Shown here in pieces: positions 28,026 through 37,029 of a DNA stretch of 64,000 bases. The notes under the pieces are model-generated. The model ran no database searches, was not told where the DNA came from, and saw only the letters and a program-made list of their open reading frames with translations. A program made the position numbers and the translations under genes. How positions within the stretch are numbered: the stretch's first letter is position 1; each line of letters starts with the position of its first letter. This stretch comes from Isosphaeraceae bacterium EP7 (GTDB taxonomy: Bacteria > Planctomycetota > Planctomycetia > Isosphaerales > Isosphaeraceae): NCBI GenBank assembly GCA_038400315.1, contig CP151667.1, positions 4,785,174 through 4,849,173 on the forward strand. The letters are read 5' to 3'.

Positions 28026-29279
28026 TCAGACCTGCGAAGGCATCTCGAACCGGCGGCCGTACTCGCGAGAGAGCAGGGCGTTGGCTTCGTTGTCTTTCCC
28101 GAACGACTCGGTCGCGGCGTCCCAGGTCAACTTCCGGCCCAGTCGATGGGCAATGTTGCCCATGTGGCAGAGCCGAGTGCTGGCGTGACCAATCTCGACG
28201 TCGGCGGCGGGTGCCTGGCGCGATCGGACGCAATCGAGGAAGTTCTTCACGTGGGCCGCCTGACCCTCGGTCTGCTTGCCACCCGCTTCGGGCCCGTCTT
28301 CGACGTGCCAGCCCTTCGAGTCGACGATCAAGGTCCCGGCGTCTCCGTAGAACGCGATGCCGAAGCCCGAGCCCTCCTCGCCGTGCTTCGACCACATCCG
28401 GTGCTCCCAGACGATGCACGTCCCGGGATAGTCCCAGGTCACGATCTGGGTGTCGGGAACCTCTTGGTCGTCGTCGAAGACATACTTCCCGCCGCCGGAA
28501 GTCACCGTCGTCGGGGTGTCGACTCCCAGGCCCCAGCGCGCGACGTCGACTCCGTGGATCCCGTTGTTGCCGATCTCACCGGTCCCCCAATTCCAGAACC
28601 AGTGCCAGTTGTAGTGGAACCGGTTTGCCATGAATGGGCGGTCGAGCGCCGGGCCCTGCCAGAGGTCGTAATTGACCCCCTCGGGCACCGGACCGGGGGC
28701 CCCTTTGCCGATCGGCTTGCGTTGCTGGTGGATCCATGCCCGGGCCATCCCGACCTTGCCCAAGGCTCCCGACTTCACGTAGGCGACGGCGTCGTGGATG
28801 TGCGGCATGCTCCGCCGTTGGGTTCCGACCTGGACGATCCGGCCATATTTTCGGGAGGCCTCGATCATCCGCCGTCCCTCGACGACGTTGTGGCTGGCGG
28901 GCTTCTCGACGTAGACGTCCTTGCCAGCCTGACAGCCCATCACCGTCATCAGGGCATGCCAGTGGTCGGGAGTGGCCACGGCGATCGCGTCGATCGACTT
29001 GTCTTCGAGGATCTTGCGGAAATCGGCCTCGGTCCGGGGAGCGGGGATTCCGGCGGCCTCGGCCGTCTTCAGGGGCTTGGCGAATGTCGACGGATCGATA
29101 TCGCAGATCGCCACGAGTTCCGCGCCAGGTTGCCTGGCAAACTCGTTGACGAGGTCGACGCCACGGCTGTGCACCCCGATGACGGCCACCCGAACCCGAT
29201 CATTGGGCCCGGCCCCGCGCGTCAACCTCGACCCCGCGACCGCGGCGGCCGTGCTCATGACAAAGACTCGGCGATTCAT
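28026..29279 (-). CDS. Exported Gfo/Idh/MocA-family oxidoreductase
   Basis: 417 residues. The N-terminus MNRRVFVMSTAAAVAGS has an arginine pair and a short hydrophobic run, a twin-arginine-type signal as seen in many planctomycete members, which would fit export of a folded NAD(P)-bound enzyme. The Rossmann fold begins VRVAVIGVHSRGVDLV, and the family signature VYVEKPASHNVVEGRRM carries the catalytic EKP lysine. The second domain has the WNWGTGEIGNNGIHGVDVAR stretch typical of the planctomycete/Bacteroidetes subgroup. Substrate, probably a sugar or cyclitol, is not predictable. Confidence 0.9.
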   Translation of the reverse strand: MNRRVFVMSTAAAVAGSRLTRGAGPNDRVRVAVIGVHSRGVDLVNEFARQPGAELVAICDIDPSTFAKPLKTAEAAGIPAPRTEADFRKILEDKSIDAIAVATPDHWHALMTVMGCQAGKDVYVEKPASHNVVEGRRMIEASRKYGRIVQVGTQRRSMPHIHDAVAYVKSGALGKVGMARAWIHQQRKPIGKGAPGPVPEGVNYDLWQGPALDRPFMANRFHYNWHWFWNWGTGEIGNNGIHGVDVARWGLGVDTPTTVTSGGGKYVFDDDQEVPDTQIVTWDYPGTCIVWEHRMWSKHGEEGSGFGIAFYGDAGTLIVDSKGWHVEDGPEAGGKQTEGQAAHVKNFLDCVRSRQAPAADVEIGHASTRLCHMGNIAHRLGRKLTWDAATESFGKDNEANALLSREYGRRFEMPSQV

Positions 29280-29373
29280 CGGCGATCCCCCGGGACGAAG
29301 TCGTGGCGTTGAGGTCCCATTCCGCCAAGGCTATCGGGCCGGCCGGCTCGGGGATAGCGCCCGCCGGATCGCT

Positions 29374-29835
29374 TCAGCGATGGTCGCGCGCCAGGGCAAT
29401 GATCGCATGCAAGAAAACGGCCGCCCCCAATAATAAAAACCAGACCCTGAGCTGAAAACCCGGCGAAGGCCTGCGCCAGCGTCGGCGCACCCCCTCCCGT
29501 CGCCGTAAGGCCACCATCTCGCATTCATGCCGGGGCCAGTTTCGATACATTCCTGTCCGGCCGCAGTCGCGACAGTGGAATTGCAGCAGGAGATAGGGGA
29601 TCGGGAGTGCCAGGAACGAGAGGACGACCGCGACGGTCGGATGGCCGTGAGTCAGCCGGAACAAGATTTTCCAGGTGGCAAGAACGCAGAACACCGCCAG
29701 GAATGGATTAACGACCAGCCTCTGAAAATGCTCGATGCGATCGTCCAGCAACTCACCCCGGCGCCCTGCGGGCGCGGCCAGGTCGAAATCGAGGTCGGCC
29801 TGTGGAGGCGGCCTGCTCCGTGATCCGGCCTGCAC
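29374..29835 (-). CDS. Small membrane protein with a CxxC pair
   Basis: 153 residues with three hydrophobic segments (NPFLAVFCVLATWKILF, VAVVLSFLALPIPYLLLQF and FLLLGAAVFLHAIIALA). Between the second and third lies HCRDCGRTGMYRNWPRHEC, a cysteine/histidine cluster that could bind zinc or serve as a redox pair. The cytoplasmic loop is strongly basic. Family not recognised. It starts 26 bases after rph, in the same direction, so it may be the last gene of the arg-rph transcript. Confidence 0.6.
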   Translation of the reverse strand: MQAGSRSRPPPQADLDFDLAAPAGRRGELLDDRIEHFQRLVVNPFLAVFCVLATWKILFRLTHGHPTVAVVLSFLALPIPYLLLQFHCRDCGRTGMYRNWPRHECEMVALRRREGVRRRWRRPSPGFQLRVWFLLLGAAVFLHAIIALARDHR

Positions 29836-29861
29836 GCGAGCCTCCCCGAAGTCCTCGTCAA

Positions 29862-30578
29862 TCAGACCTGGAACGGCCAGCGGTCGCCCAACGCATCGCG
29901 TTGGAGCCCCTTCAACTCGGCGATCCCTGCTGATGCCAGGTCGAGCATCTCGTCGAGTTGCCCCCTGGAGAACGTCCCGCCTTCGCCGGTCCCCTGGACC
30001 TCGACGAGGCCGCCGGAACCGAGTTGGACGACATTACAGTCCACGTCGGCACGTGAGTCTTCCACGTAGTCCAGGTCGAGGACGGCCGTTCCCTTGACGA
30101 TGCCCACGCTCACCGCGGCGATGCTGTCTCGCAAGATCGAGGCGGCGGCCATCGGGAAACGCGAGCCCACGGCGTCGGCCACGGCCACGAATGCAGCGGT
30201 GATCGCCGCCGTCCTGGTCCCGCCATCGGCCTCGATCACGTCGGCGTCGACATGGATGGTCCAGGGGCCCAGGGCCTTCGTGTCCACGATGGCCCTCAGG
30301 CTCCGGCCGATCAGACGCTGGATTTCGGTGGCCCGTCCGTCGGGCCCGCGCGATTTCCGGGACGGCGTGCTGCCGGGCAGCATCGCGTATTCGGCCGTCA
30401 GCCAGCCGACCCCTTTCCCTTCGAGAAACGGGGGGACCTTATCGGAGATCGAGGCCGTGACCAGCACGGTCGTCGCGCCCGAACTGTACAGGACGCTCCC
30501 GGCCGCCTGCCTGGCAAACCCTCGGCGCATCGTCACGGGGCGTAACTTGTCGGGCAGGCGGCCGTCGTGGCGAGTCAT
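29862..30578 (-). CDS. rph: Ribonuclease PH
   Basis: 238 residues, the usual length. Phosphorolytic 3'-5' exoribonuclease that trims tRNA 3' ends. The N-terminus MTRHDGRLPDKLRPVTM, the segment GWLTAEYAMLPGSTPSR and the catalytic/phosphate region VIEADGGTRTAAITAAFVA are all intact, as is VDCNVVQLGSGGLVEVQGTG. The ATG at 30578 is chosen over a GTG four codons upstream. It follows argF by 41 bases on the same strand. Confidence 0.97.
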   Translation of the reverse strand: MTRHDGRLPDKLRPVTMRRGFARQAAGSVLYSSGATTVLVTASISDKVPPFLEGKGVGWLTAEYAMLPGSTPSRKSRGPDGRATEIQRLIGRSLRAIVDTKALGPWTIHVDADVIEADGGTRTAAITAAFVAVADAVGSRFPMAAASILRDSIAAVSVGIVKGTAVLDLDYVEDSRADVDCNVVQLGSGGLVEVQGTGEGGTFSRGQLDEMLDLASAGIAELKGLQRDALGDRWPFQV

Positions 30579-30619
30579 TCGTCGGTTCACTCGGTGGGAG
30601 GGATCGTTGCGGACCGGGT

Positions 30620-31591
30620 TCAGACCGTCGTACGGGCGCGAGCTTGGGCGGGCTGCCCTTGGCCATCATTGGTCTTGTCCTGCATCAACCAGACGAGCAG
30701 AGCCTTCTGGAAGTGCAGCCGGTTCGCCGCCTGGGGGATGATCAGGCTGCGCGGGCCGTCGATCACATCGGCGGTGACTTCTTCCTCACGATGCGCGGGC
30801 AGACAGTGCAGGAAGATCGCGTCGGGGCTTGCCAGCCTGAACATCGCCGCGTTGACCTGATAAGCGCGGAATGCCTCGAGCCGCTTGGCACTCTCGGCCT
30901 CCTGTCCCATGCTCGTCCAGATATCGGTGTATACGACGTGCGCGTCGCGGACCGCCTTCGACGGGTCGTGCTCCACATTCAGCGGTACGCCCGGAAATGT
31001 CCTGGTGTACTGATCGCGGAACTCGGCCGGGAAGTCGTAGTCCGGCGGACAGGTCAGCACGAACTCCAGGCCCAGCAGCGCACAGGCCAGGGCCAAGGAT
31101 CTCGCCACATTATTGCCGTCGCCCACGAAGACCAGTCGGATTCCGTCGAGCTCGCCCAGGGCCTCGTGGATCGTCAAGATGTCGGCCATCGCCTGACAGG
31201 GGTGGGCGCTGTCGCTCAGGGCGTTGATGACCGGGACCGTGGCGTACCTGGCCAGTTCCTCGACGTTCGATTGCGCGAACGTCCGGACGGTCAGGACGTC
31301 GACGTACTGGCTAATCACCCGGGCGAAGTCGGCGATGGTTTCGCGCTTGCCCAGGCCAACTTCCTCGCCCCTGAGGAATATTGAGCTTCCTCCGAGCTGC
31401 GCCATTGCGGCCTCGAAGCTCACCCTCGTGCGCAAAGAGGGTTTCTCGAAGAGCAGGCCGAGCATCTGACCGGGCAGGTAGAGCCGGCGATTCCCCTCCT
31501 GCTCCTCGCGTTTGATCACGATCGCGAGCTGGAGCAGCTCCCGGGCCGCCTGGGGCGTCAGGTCGAACAGGTCGACGAAGTGGCGTATCAT
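30620..31591 (-). CDS. argF: Ornithine carbamoyltransferase
   Basis: 323 residues from the ATG at 31591. Makes citrulline from ornithine and carbamoyl phosphate in arginine synthesis. The carbamoyl-phosphate site reads EKPSLRTRVSFE (the S-L-R-T-R variant of STRTR), followed by HPCQAMAD. The ornithine site has SMGQEAE, and FLHCLPAHR holds the catalytic cysteine. It follows argD by 28 bases, so it belongs to an argB-argD-argF transcript continued by rph. Confident call. Confidence 0.97.
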   Translation of the reverse strand: MIRHFVDLFDLTPQAARELLQLAIVIKREEQEGNRRLYLPGQMLGLLFEKPSLRTRVSFEAAMAQLGGSSIFLRGEEVGLGKRETIADFARVISQYVDVLTVRTFAQSNVEELARYATVPVINALSDSAHPCQAMADILTIHEALGELDGIRLVFVGDGNNVARSLALACALLGLEFVLTCPPDYDFPAEFRDQYTRTFPGVPLNVEHDPSKAVRDAHVVYTDIWTSMGQEAESAKRLEAFRAYQVNAAMFRLASPDAIFLHCLPAHREEEVTADVIDGPRSLIIPQAANRLHFQKALLVWLMQDKTNDGQGQPAQARARTTV

Positions 31592-31619
31592 CTCTCGAAT
31601 TCCCTTGTACGCCGCCCGA

Positions 31620-32825
31620 TCAGAGGGCGCGAAGCACCTCGGCGAGGATCCCGCATCCTTCATCGACCTGCTCGTCGGTGAGCGTCAGGGCCGGCAGCAG
31701 GCGGACCACGGTGCCGTGGGTCGCGTTGATCAGTAAGTTCCGTTCCAAACAGGCCGCGACGACAGGCGACGCGTCCTTGGAGAGTTCAACGCCGATCATC
31801 ACCCCGCGGGCACGGATGTCGAGGATCAGGTCGGGCCGCTCGTCGCGGACCTTGCGGAAGTGTCCCTCGAAACGAGCGGCCAGTTCGCCGGCGCGTCGCA
31901 AGAGGCCGTCTTCCTCGATCGTCTCGATCGTGGCCAGGCCCGCACGGCAGGCGATGGGATTGCCGCCGAACGTGCTCGCGTGCGTCCCGGGGACCAGGCT
32001 CCTGGCCACCTCGGGACGGGCCATCATTACCCCGGCCGCAACCCCACCGGCCAGCGCCTTGGCGCAGGTCAGGACATCGGGAATAAGGCCAGCCTCATGC
32101 TGATAGGCGAACCAATTGCCTGTCCGGCCCAAACCCGTCTGCACCTCGTCGAGCATGAGCAGGGCGCCCCGCTCATCGCAAAGTCTTCGGAGGGCGGTCA
32201 GATACCCGGGCGGCGGGACATTGACTCCCCCTTCGCCCTGGATCGGCTCGATCAGCACGGCCGCGGTCGAGTCGTCGATCGCGGCGGCGGCGGCCTCGAC
32301 ATCGCCGTATGGCACATACTCGAAGCCGGGAACCAGCGGTTCGAAGCCCGCATGGTACTTGGGTTGGGCCGTGGCCGTCAGGGCGGCATAAGTCCGGCCG
32401 TGGAACCCGCCCGTCATGGTCACGATCTTTGACTTGCCGGCGGGATGCCCATGGACCCGCGCCAGCTTGATCGCCGCCTCGTTGGCCTCCGCCCCGCTGT
32501 TGCAGAAGAACGCCTGGCCGCCGAACGATCGTTCCGAGAGCGCCTGCGCGAAGGCCCCCTGCGACTCGATGTACCAGGTATTCGGCACGTGGATGAGCTG
32601 GCCGACCTGCTCGCGTACGGCCTCGACCAGCCTTGGCGGGCAATGGCCCAGCAGGTTGCAGCCCCAACCGGGGAAGAAGTCGAGGTACCGCGTACCCTCG
32701 GCGTCCCAGATCCAGGACCCCTCCCCGCGCACGAGTGCGACGGGATAGCGGCGATAGTTGCCGATCACGTAGCGATCGAACTGGGCGATAATCTCGGCCG
32801 AGCCGGGCTGGGCGACCTGGGCCAT
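31620..32825 (-). CDS. argD: Acetylornithine aminotransferase
   Basis: 401 residues, PLP-dependent class III aminotransferase acting on N-acetylglutamate semialdehyde. The PLP lysine is in VLTCAKALAGGVAAGVM, the cofactor Asp in LLMLDEVQTGLGRTG, and the family N-terminal segment YLDFFPGWGCNLLGHCPP is present. N-terminal residues MAQVAQPGSAEIIAQFDRYV match ArgD more than other class III enzymes. The gene is between argB (110 bases upstream) and argF (28 bases downstream), all on the minus strand. Confidence 0.95.
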   Translation of the reverse strand: MAQVAQPGSAEIIAQFDRYVIGNYRRYPVALVRGEGSWIWDAEGTRYLDFFPGWGCNLLGHCPPRLVEAVREQVGQLIHVPNTWYIESQGAFAQALSERSFGGQAFFCNSGAEANEAAIKLARVHGHPAGKSKIVTMTGGFHGRTYAALTATAQPKYHAGFEPLVPGFEYVPYGDVEAAAAAIDDSTAAVLIEPIQGEGGVNVPPPGYLTALRRLCDERGALLMLDEVQTGLGRTGNWFAYQHEAGLIPDVLTCAKALAGGVAAGVMMARPEVARSLVPGTHASTFGGNPIACRAGLATIETIEEDGLLRRAGELAARFEGHFRKVRDERPDLILDIRARGVMIGVELSKDASPVVAACLERNLLINATHGTVVRLLPALTLTDEQVDEGCGILAEVLRAL

Positions 32826-32935
32826 GGCGGCGGAATCTCCGACGTTGTCGAGCGAAAAGATCCGAATTGAAGGATGGACCCGTCGACCTGCGAGCGACGC
32901 AGGGGCGACGGGCTGCGTCAGATCGGGGCGATCTC

Positions 32936-33871
32936 TCAGGGCATCTTGGCCGGGACCGGCCTACGCTGGCGTTCGGCCTGCGTCGCGGCCGTCTCGTTCC
33001 TGGGGACGATCATCGTGCCGACGCCGGTGTCGGTGTACATCTCGACGAGCAGCGAGTGCCGCATCCGGCCGTCGATGATGTGCACCTTGCCCACGCCCGC
33101 CTCCAGGCTCTCCAGGCAGGCCTCGACCTTGGGGATCATCCCCTTGTCGATCACGCCCGATGCGATCAAGGCGCGACAGCCCTCTGGGTCGAGACTCTCG
33201 ATCAGGCTCTTGGGTTCGTGCCTGTCGCGCAAAATTCCGGGGGTGTCGGTCAGGAAGACCAACTTCTCGGCATGAAGCGCCTGCGCCACGGCCGCGGCGG
33301 CGGTGTCCGCATTCACGTTCAAGAGGTTCCCGTCGTCGTCCTCGGCCAGGCTGGGCAGCAGTGGGACAACCCCCGCCAGGCAGAGGTCCTCGATCGGCTG
33401 GGCGTCGACCTCCGTCACCTCGCCTACCCGCCCCAGGTCAACCTCGCGGCCGTCCAGCTTCGTCAACCTGCGGCCGAAGAGGCACTGATGAGTCTTGTGA
33501 TGCATCCCTCGGGCGCGGCCGCCGAACTTGTTGATGTGCCGCTCGATGTCGAGGTTGATCTCCTCGGCGAGCACACGAGCCACGATCTTCAGGGTCGCCT
33601 CATCGGTGTACCGGCGACCCTGGACGAACGTGGGCTCTAGCCCGGCGGCTGCCATCGCTGCCGTGATCGCCTTGCCCCCGCCGTGCACCAGCACGGGCCG
33701 CATCCCCACGCTCTGCATGAACACCACGTCGACCAGCAGCGCACGGAGCGCCTCGGGAGACTCCATCACCGAGCCCCCCAGCTTGATGACGGTGAACTTG
33801 CCGTGGAACTGGCGGATGTAGCCTAGGGCTTCGATCAGGACATCCGCCTTGCGGATCGCTTCCTCATACAA
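32936..33871 (-). CDS. argB: Acetylglutamate kinase (TTG start)
   Basis: 311 residues. Catalyses the second step of arginine synthesis, phosphorylating N-acetylglutamate. The ATP/phosphate loops FTVIKLGGSVMES and RPVLVHGGGKAITAAMA, and the site with NVNADTAAAAVAQ, are all intact. The only start giving the full N-terminal helix is a TTG at 33871 with GAGGG eight bases upstream. The long N-terminal helix (EEAIRKADVLIEALGYIRQF) is the type seen in arginine-inhibited ArgB, so feedback control is likely. First gene of the argB-argD-argF-rph run. Confidence 0.95.
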   Translation of the reverse strand: MYEEAIRKADVLIEALGYIRQFHGKFTVIKLGGSVMESPEALRALLVDVVFMQSVGMRPVLVHGGGKAITAAMAAAGLEPTFVQGRRYTDEATLKIVARVLAEEINLDIERHINKFGGRARGMHHKTHQCLFGRRLTKLDGREVDLGRVGEVTEVDAQPIEDLCLAGVVPLLPSLAEDDDGNLLNVNADTAAAAVAQALHAEKLVFLTDTPGILRDRHEPKSLIESLDPEGCRALIASGVIDKGMIPKVEACLESLEAGVGKVHIIDGRMRHSLLVEMYTDTGVGTMIVPRNETAATQAERQRRPVPAKMP

Positions 33872-34147
33872 CGTCGGAACCCTCGTCTACGACCGACCCA
33901 ATCCCGAAATCAGCAAGTCGCCGATTGTCCCGCCCATCCCGCGTCCTGTAAAGCCCCCATCGGTTGGCCTGATCAGAGACAAGCCTCTCCTCTTCGTTTA
34001 CAAAAGGTGTCGCTCACGCCGATGGCTCGGCCTTTTCGCACAGATTAAGATGCTGTGCATACTTAGGCTTGCTACGCCACGGTCCCATTGTCCGGTGCTG
34101 GCGCCGATACGGTCACCCACTCCCAGACTCTCATCCTAAGGGACGAA

Positions 34148-36876
34148 ATGCCCATCGCCCGCCGCCCTGTGACGTCCGAAGCCCGCCGCTCGCGTCTTAG
34201 TCCCCGTTTTCGAAGACCTCGAATCCCGCGCGTTAATGGCCGCATCACCGTCTACTGTCGGCTCTCAGATCGCCAAACGGCTGGCCGACACGGCCTACGT
34301 CGAGAAACTCATCGGCGCCAGGGCCTTGGCCACCGCCGACGGGACCGCCCTTCGAAATCGAACGGTCGCCGATCTCAGTCGCGGCGCCTCGCGCCAGGGC
34401 GTCGTCCTGCGCATCCTCCGCAGCCCGGCCGCCGCCAACGAGGAGGTCAGTCACGTTTACCTGAATGTCCTCGGCCGATCCCCCTCCGCCGCCGAGCTCA
34501 AGGTCGGTCGGCAGGTCCTTACGCTCGGGGGCGACTCGCGCACGCTCATCATCCGGGCCGCGTCTGGTGCCGAGTTCCTCGCCCGCAATGGCGGGGACCA
34601 GAGCAAGGCCATCGGGGCGCTCTACCCGCTCATCTTAAGCCGAAATGGCTCGGATGCCGAGATTGCCTCTCATGCCGCATAGTCCGCGGCCAGAAGTGGC
34701 AACCTTCGCGCCGTGGCCCGGGCCATCGCGTTCAGCCCCGAGTCAAACACCCGCACCGCGTCCGTGATCCTGGCCAAATTCGGCGCCGCCACGCCGCAGA
34801 CCCTCAGGTCGGCCGCGCTGGCCCTCCTCAGCCCGGGGGGCGTCACCCGGGTTGAGGCCAATGCGCTTGCGACGGACTCGGCGTACGCCATGCTGACGAT
34901 CCCCGCCGAGACGGCCACTCCGCGTCTTGCCGCCGGCAACGGGCAGGTCAAGACCCGTGCAGCAATCGAGAGCGCCCGATCCGGCGTGCCGCTCGCCCCC
35001 GGCTTCAATCTCCGCAGTTCGTTCACCAACTTGCCGGTCCTCATCGATCCGTTCGCCAACTCGTTCCTCACATTGAATCTCACCTCGATGGGGCAGGACG
35101 GATCGGTCTGGGCTAGCGACGGCTATTCCATCTTCGTGCTCCCGCCCGCCGCAACGGCCTGGACGGAGGTCCTGACGGTCTTCGGAGGTTTCTCGGATCT
35201 CGCGGCGACCTCCTCGAGCACTGCCTGGGCCATCACCAGCGGGTTCGTCTCCCATGTTGTTGGGGGCTCCTGGTCGATCGCACCGTTACTCCCCGGCGGG
35301 GACACGCCGTCGGCGATCGCGGCTGGTGTCGACACATTTGTCAACGTCCTCGGGGCCTCGGGCCAGATCTATCAACTCGATAACGCGGGACAGTCGTGGA
35401 ACACCCTCCCCACGCCAGGGGCCGGCCTCACCACGATCAAGGCGTCCGGGACCGATGTCCTCATCGGGATCGGGGCGGGCAATGGGGCCGCCGATCGGTC
35501 GCTCTGGACGTTTGCGAACGGGGCCTGGTCTCAGATCTCCGGAGGGCCCGCGCTGACCGATGCCGCGGTTGGCGCCGACGGAGCAATCTGGGCCTGGGGT
35601 CAGAATTCGACGACGATCAACGTCATGCTCCCGGACGGCACCTGGACCGTCCCCCCCACGACGAACCTGCTCTCGACGTCGCTGAATCAGACGATCGGTT
35701 ATGTGATGGCCACCTCGGCCAACCTCGCGGTTGTCGTCCCCACCCAGGGACTCTACCCGTTCCCGCAGACCGTTCAGTTTGCTTACGGGTTGCTCGACAG
35801 GCCGGCGACCACGTATCCGGCCTTCACGAACAACGATCAGGTGACGGCCTATAACGCGATCGGCACCACGCTGGGCATCACCGTCTCGGGCGGGATCCGC
35901 GGCCAATATCCAAATCTCGCCTTCGACCCGGATCTGGCGGCCCTGACGGTCACGCAGATGACCGCGCCGCTGGGCGTTTCCCAGTCCGACTGGCACATCG
36001 TCCAGACACAGGTCCTCAAAGAACTCTCCTACATCGGCCCCATCCAGAAGCTCTATCAGAACTTCGGAGACCTCAACTCCAGCCTCAACTCACTCAGCAA
36101 CACGGTCTTCCTCACCAGCATCGACCTGGTGCTGGGTTCGACCACTTCGCCCCAATCCAACAACACCGCCACGCTCGTCGTCGAGGCCCTGGGCGAGGCC
36201 ATCCTCGGGGCCATCGGAGGGGCAGGCGTCGGCCCCGCTTACTCGATCGCTGCCTCCCTCCTCTCCACGACCCTTGTGGCGGCCATCTCCGCCCTCCAGG
36301 GGACCAACCCTCCCGATGCCAACGGCGCCGTGTACATCGTGGCCGCCGACCTCGGCCAGACCGTCGCCAATCTTTTCGTCAACACCTCCAACCAACAGGG
36401 CAACGACGAGATCGCGGTCCTCTCCAACTGGTCCTATCTGTCGGCGGTCGGCCAGCAACTGACGTCCGGCCAGTGGGCCTGGCCCGCGAATCAGTCCGCC
36501 GTCATGCTCAACGCAGCCAGTCCCGCTCTGGAGCTCTACTTCCTCCAGGCCCTCATTCCCGCCAAATATCAAATCATCGGATTCGAGTACGGAGATTACG
36601 TCAAGCAGCCACTGAGCCAGAATCTCAACGTCCCGTCCTACGACATTGAGACCGTCTATGGCGGGATGCAACCACGGCCGCCCCTGGGAGTACGTCTACT
36701 TCATGAACGCCCAGGGCGCCTCACACAACCCGTTCGACGGGGAAGACCTGAGCCCGTTCCCAACCTCGAAGACGTTCGAGACCCTCTTCAATGACCTTGG
36801 CGTGAATCCGGACGATCTCTGGGCTGGAAATGGCGGCTGGGCCGAGATCCCCTACCTCTTCGTCAAGCCCGCCTGA
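34148..36876 (+). pseudogene. Broken gene for a motif-bearing exported protein with DUF4214-like and beta-propeller-like parts
   Basis: An ATG at 34148 with AAGGGA upstream begins MPIARRPVTSEARRSRLSPRF, then leaves frame at a four-T run (34207-34210). Removing one T restores RFEDLESRALMAAS, the planctomycete N-terminal motif. The next frame continues with DUF4214-like repeats (VYLNVLGRSPSAAELKVG, ILSRNGSDAEIASHAA), stops at a TAG (34680-34682), then continues in the same frame through more of the repeat (NLRAVARAIAFSPES) and a beta-propeller-like region with repeating WA/W-containing strands. A second frameshift near 36660-36670 leads into CNHGRPWEYVYFMNAQG and a C-terminus ending at 36876. 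Three lesions indicate a decayed gene; reading errors cannot be ruled out for any one of them. Confidence 0.8.
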
Positions 36877-36971
36877 ATGAGACCGCGGGCGGATCCCTGA
36901 TCGCCTCAGATCCGATTGTGGACGTCCACCACGATCGGGATCATCGTTGCCCGGCCGATCCTGTAAAATGT

Positions 36972-37001
36972 GATGAGCCCGGTCGATTGACCGGGCTCAT
37001 C
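36972..37001. terminator. Perfect 13-bp hairpin after the broken gene
   Basis: Arms GATGAGCCCGGTC and GACCGGGCTCATC with a four-base loop, about 95 bases beyond the end of the broken reading frame and 29 bases before the next start. No T run after it on the plus strand; a short T-rich stretch follows on the minus strand. Confidence 0.55.
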
Positions 37002-37029
37002 GATTCGTGCAGGGCAGGGGGCAGGGTGC

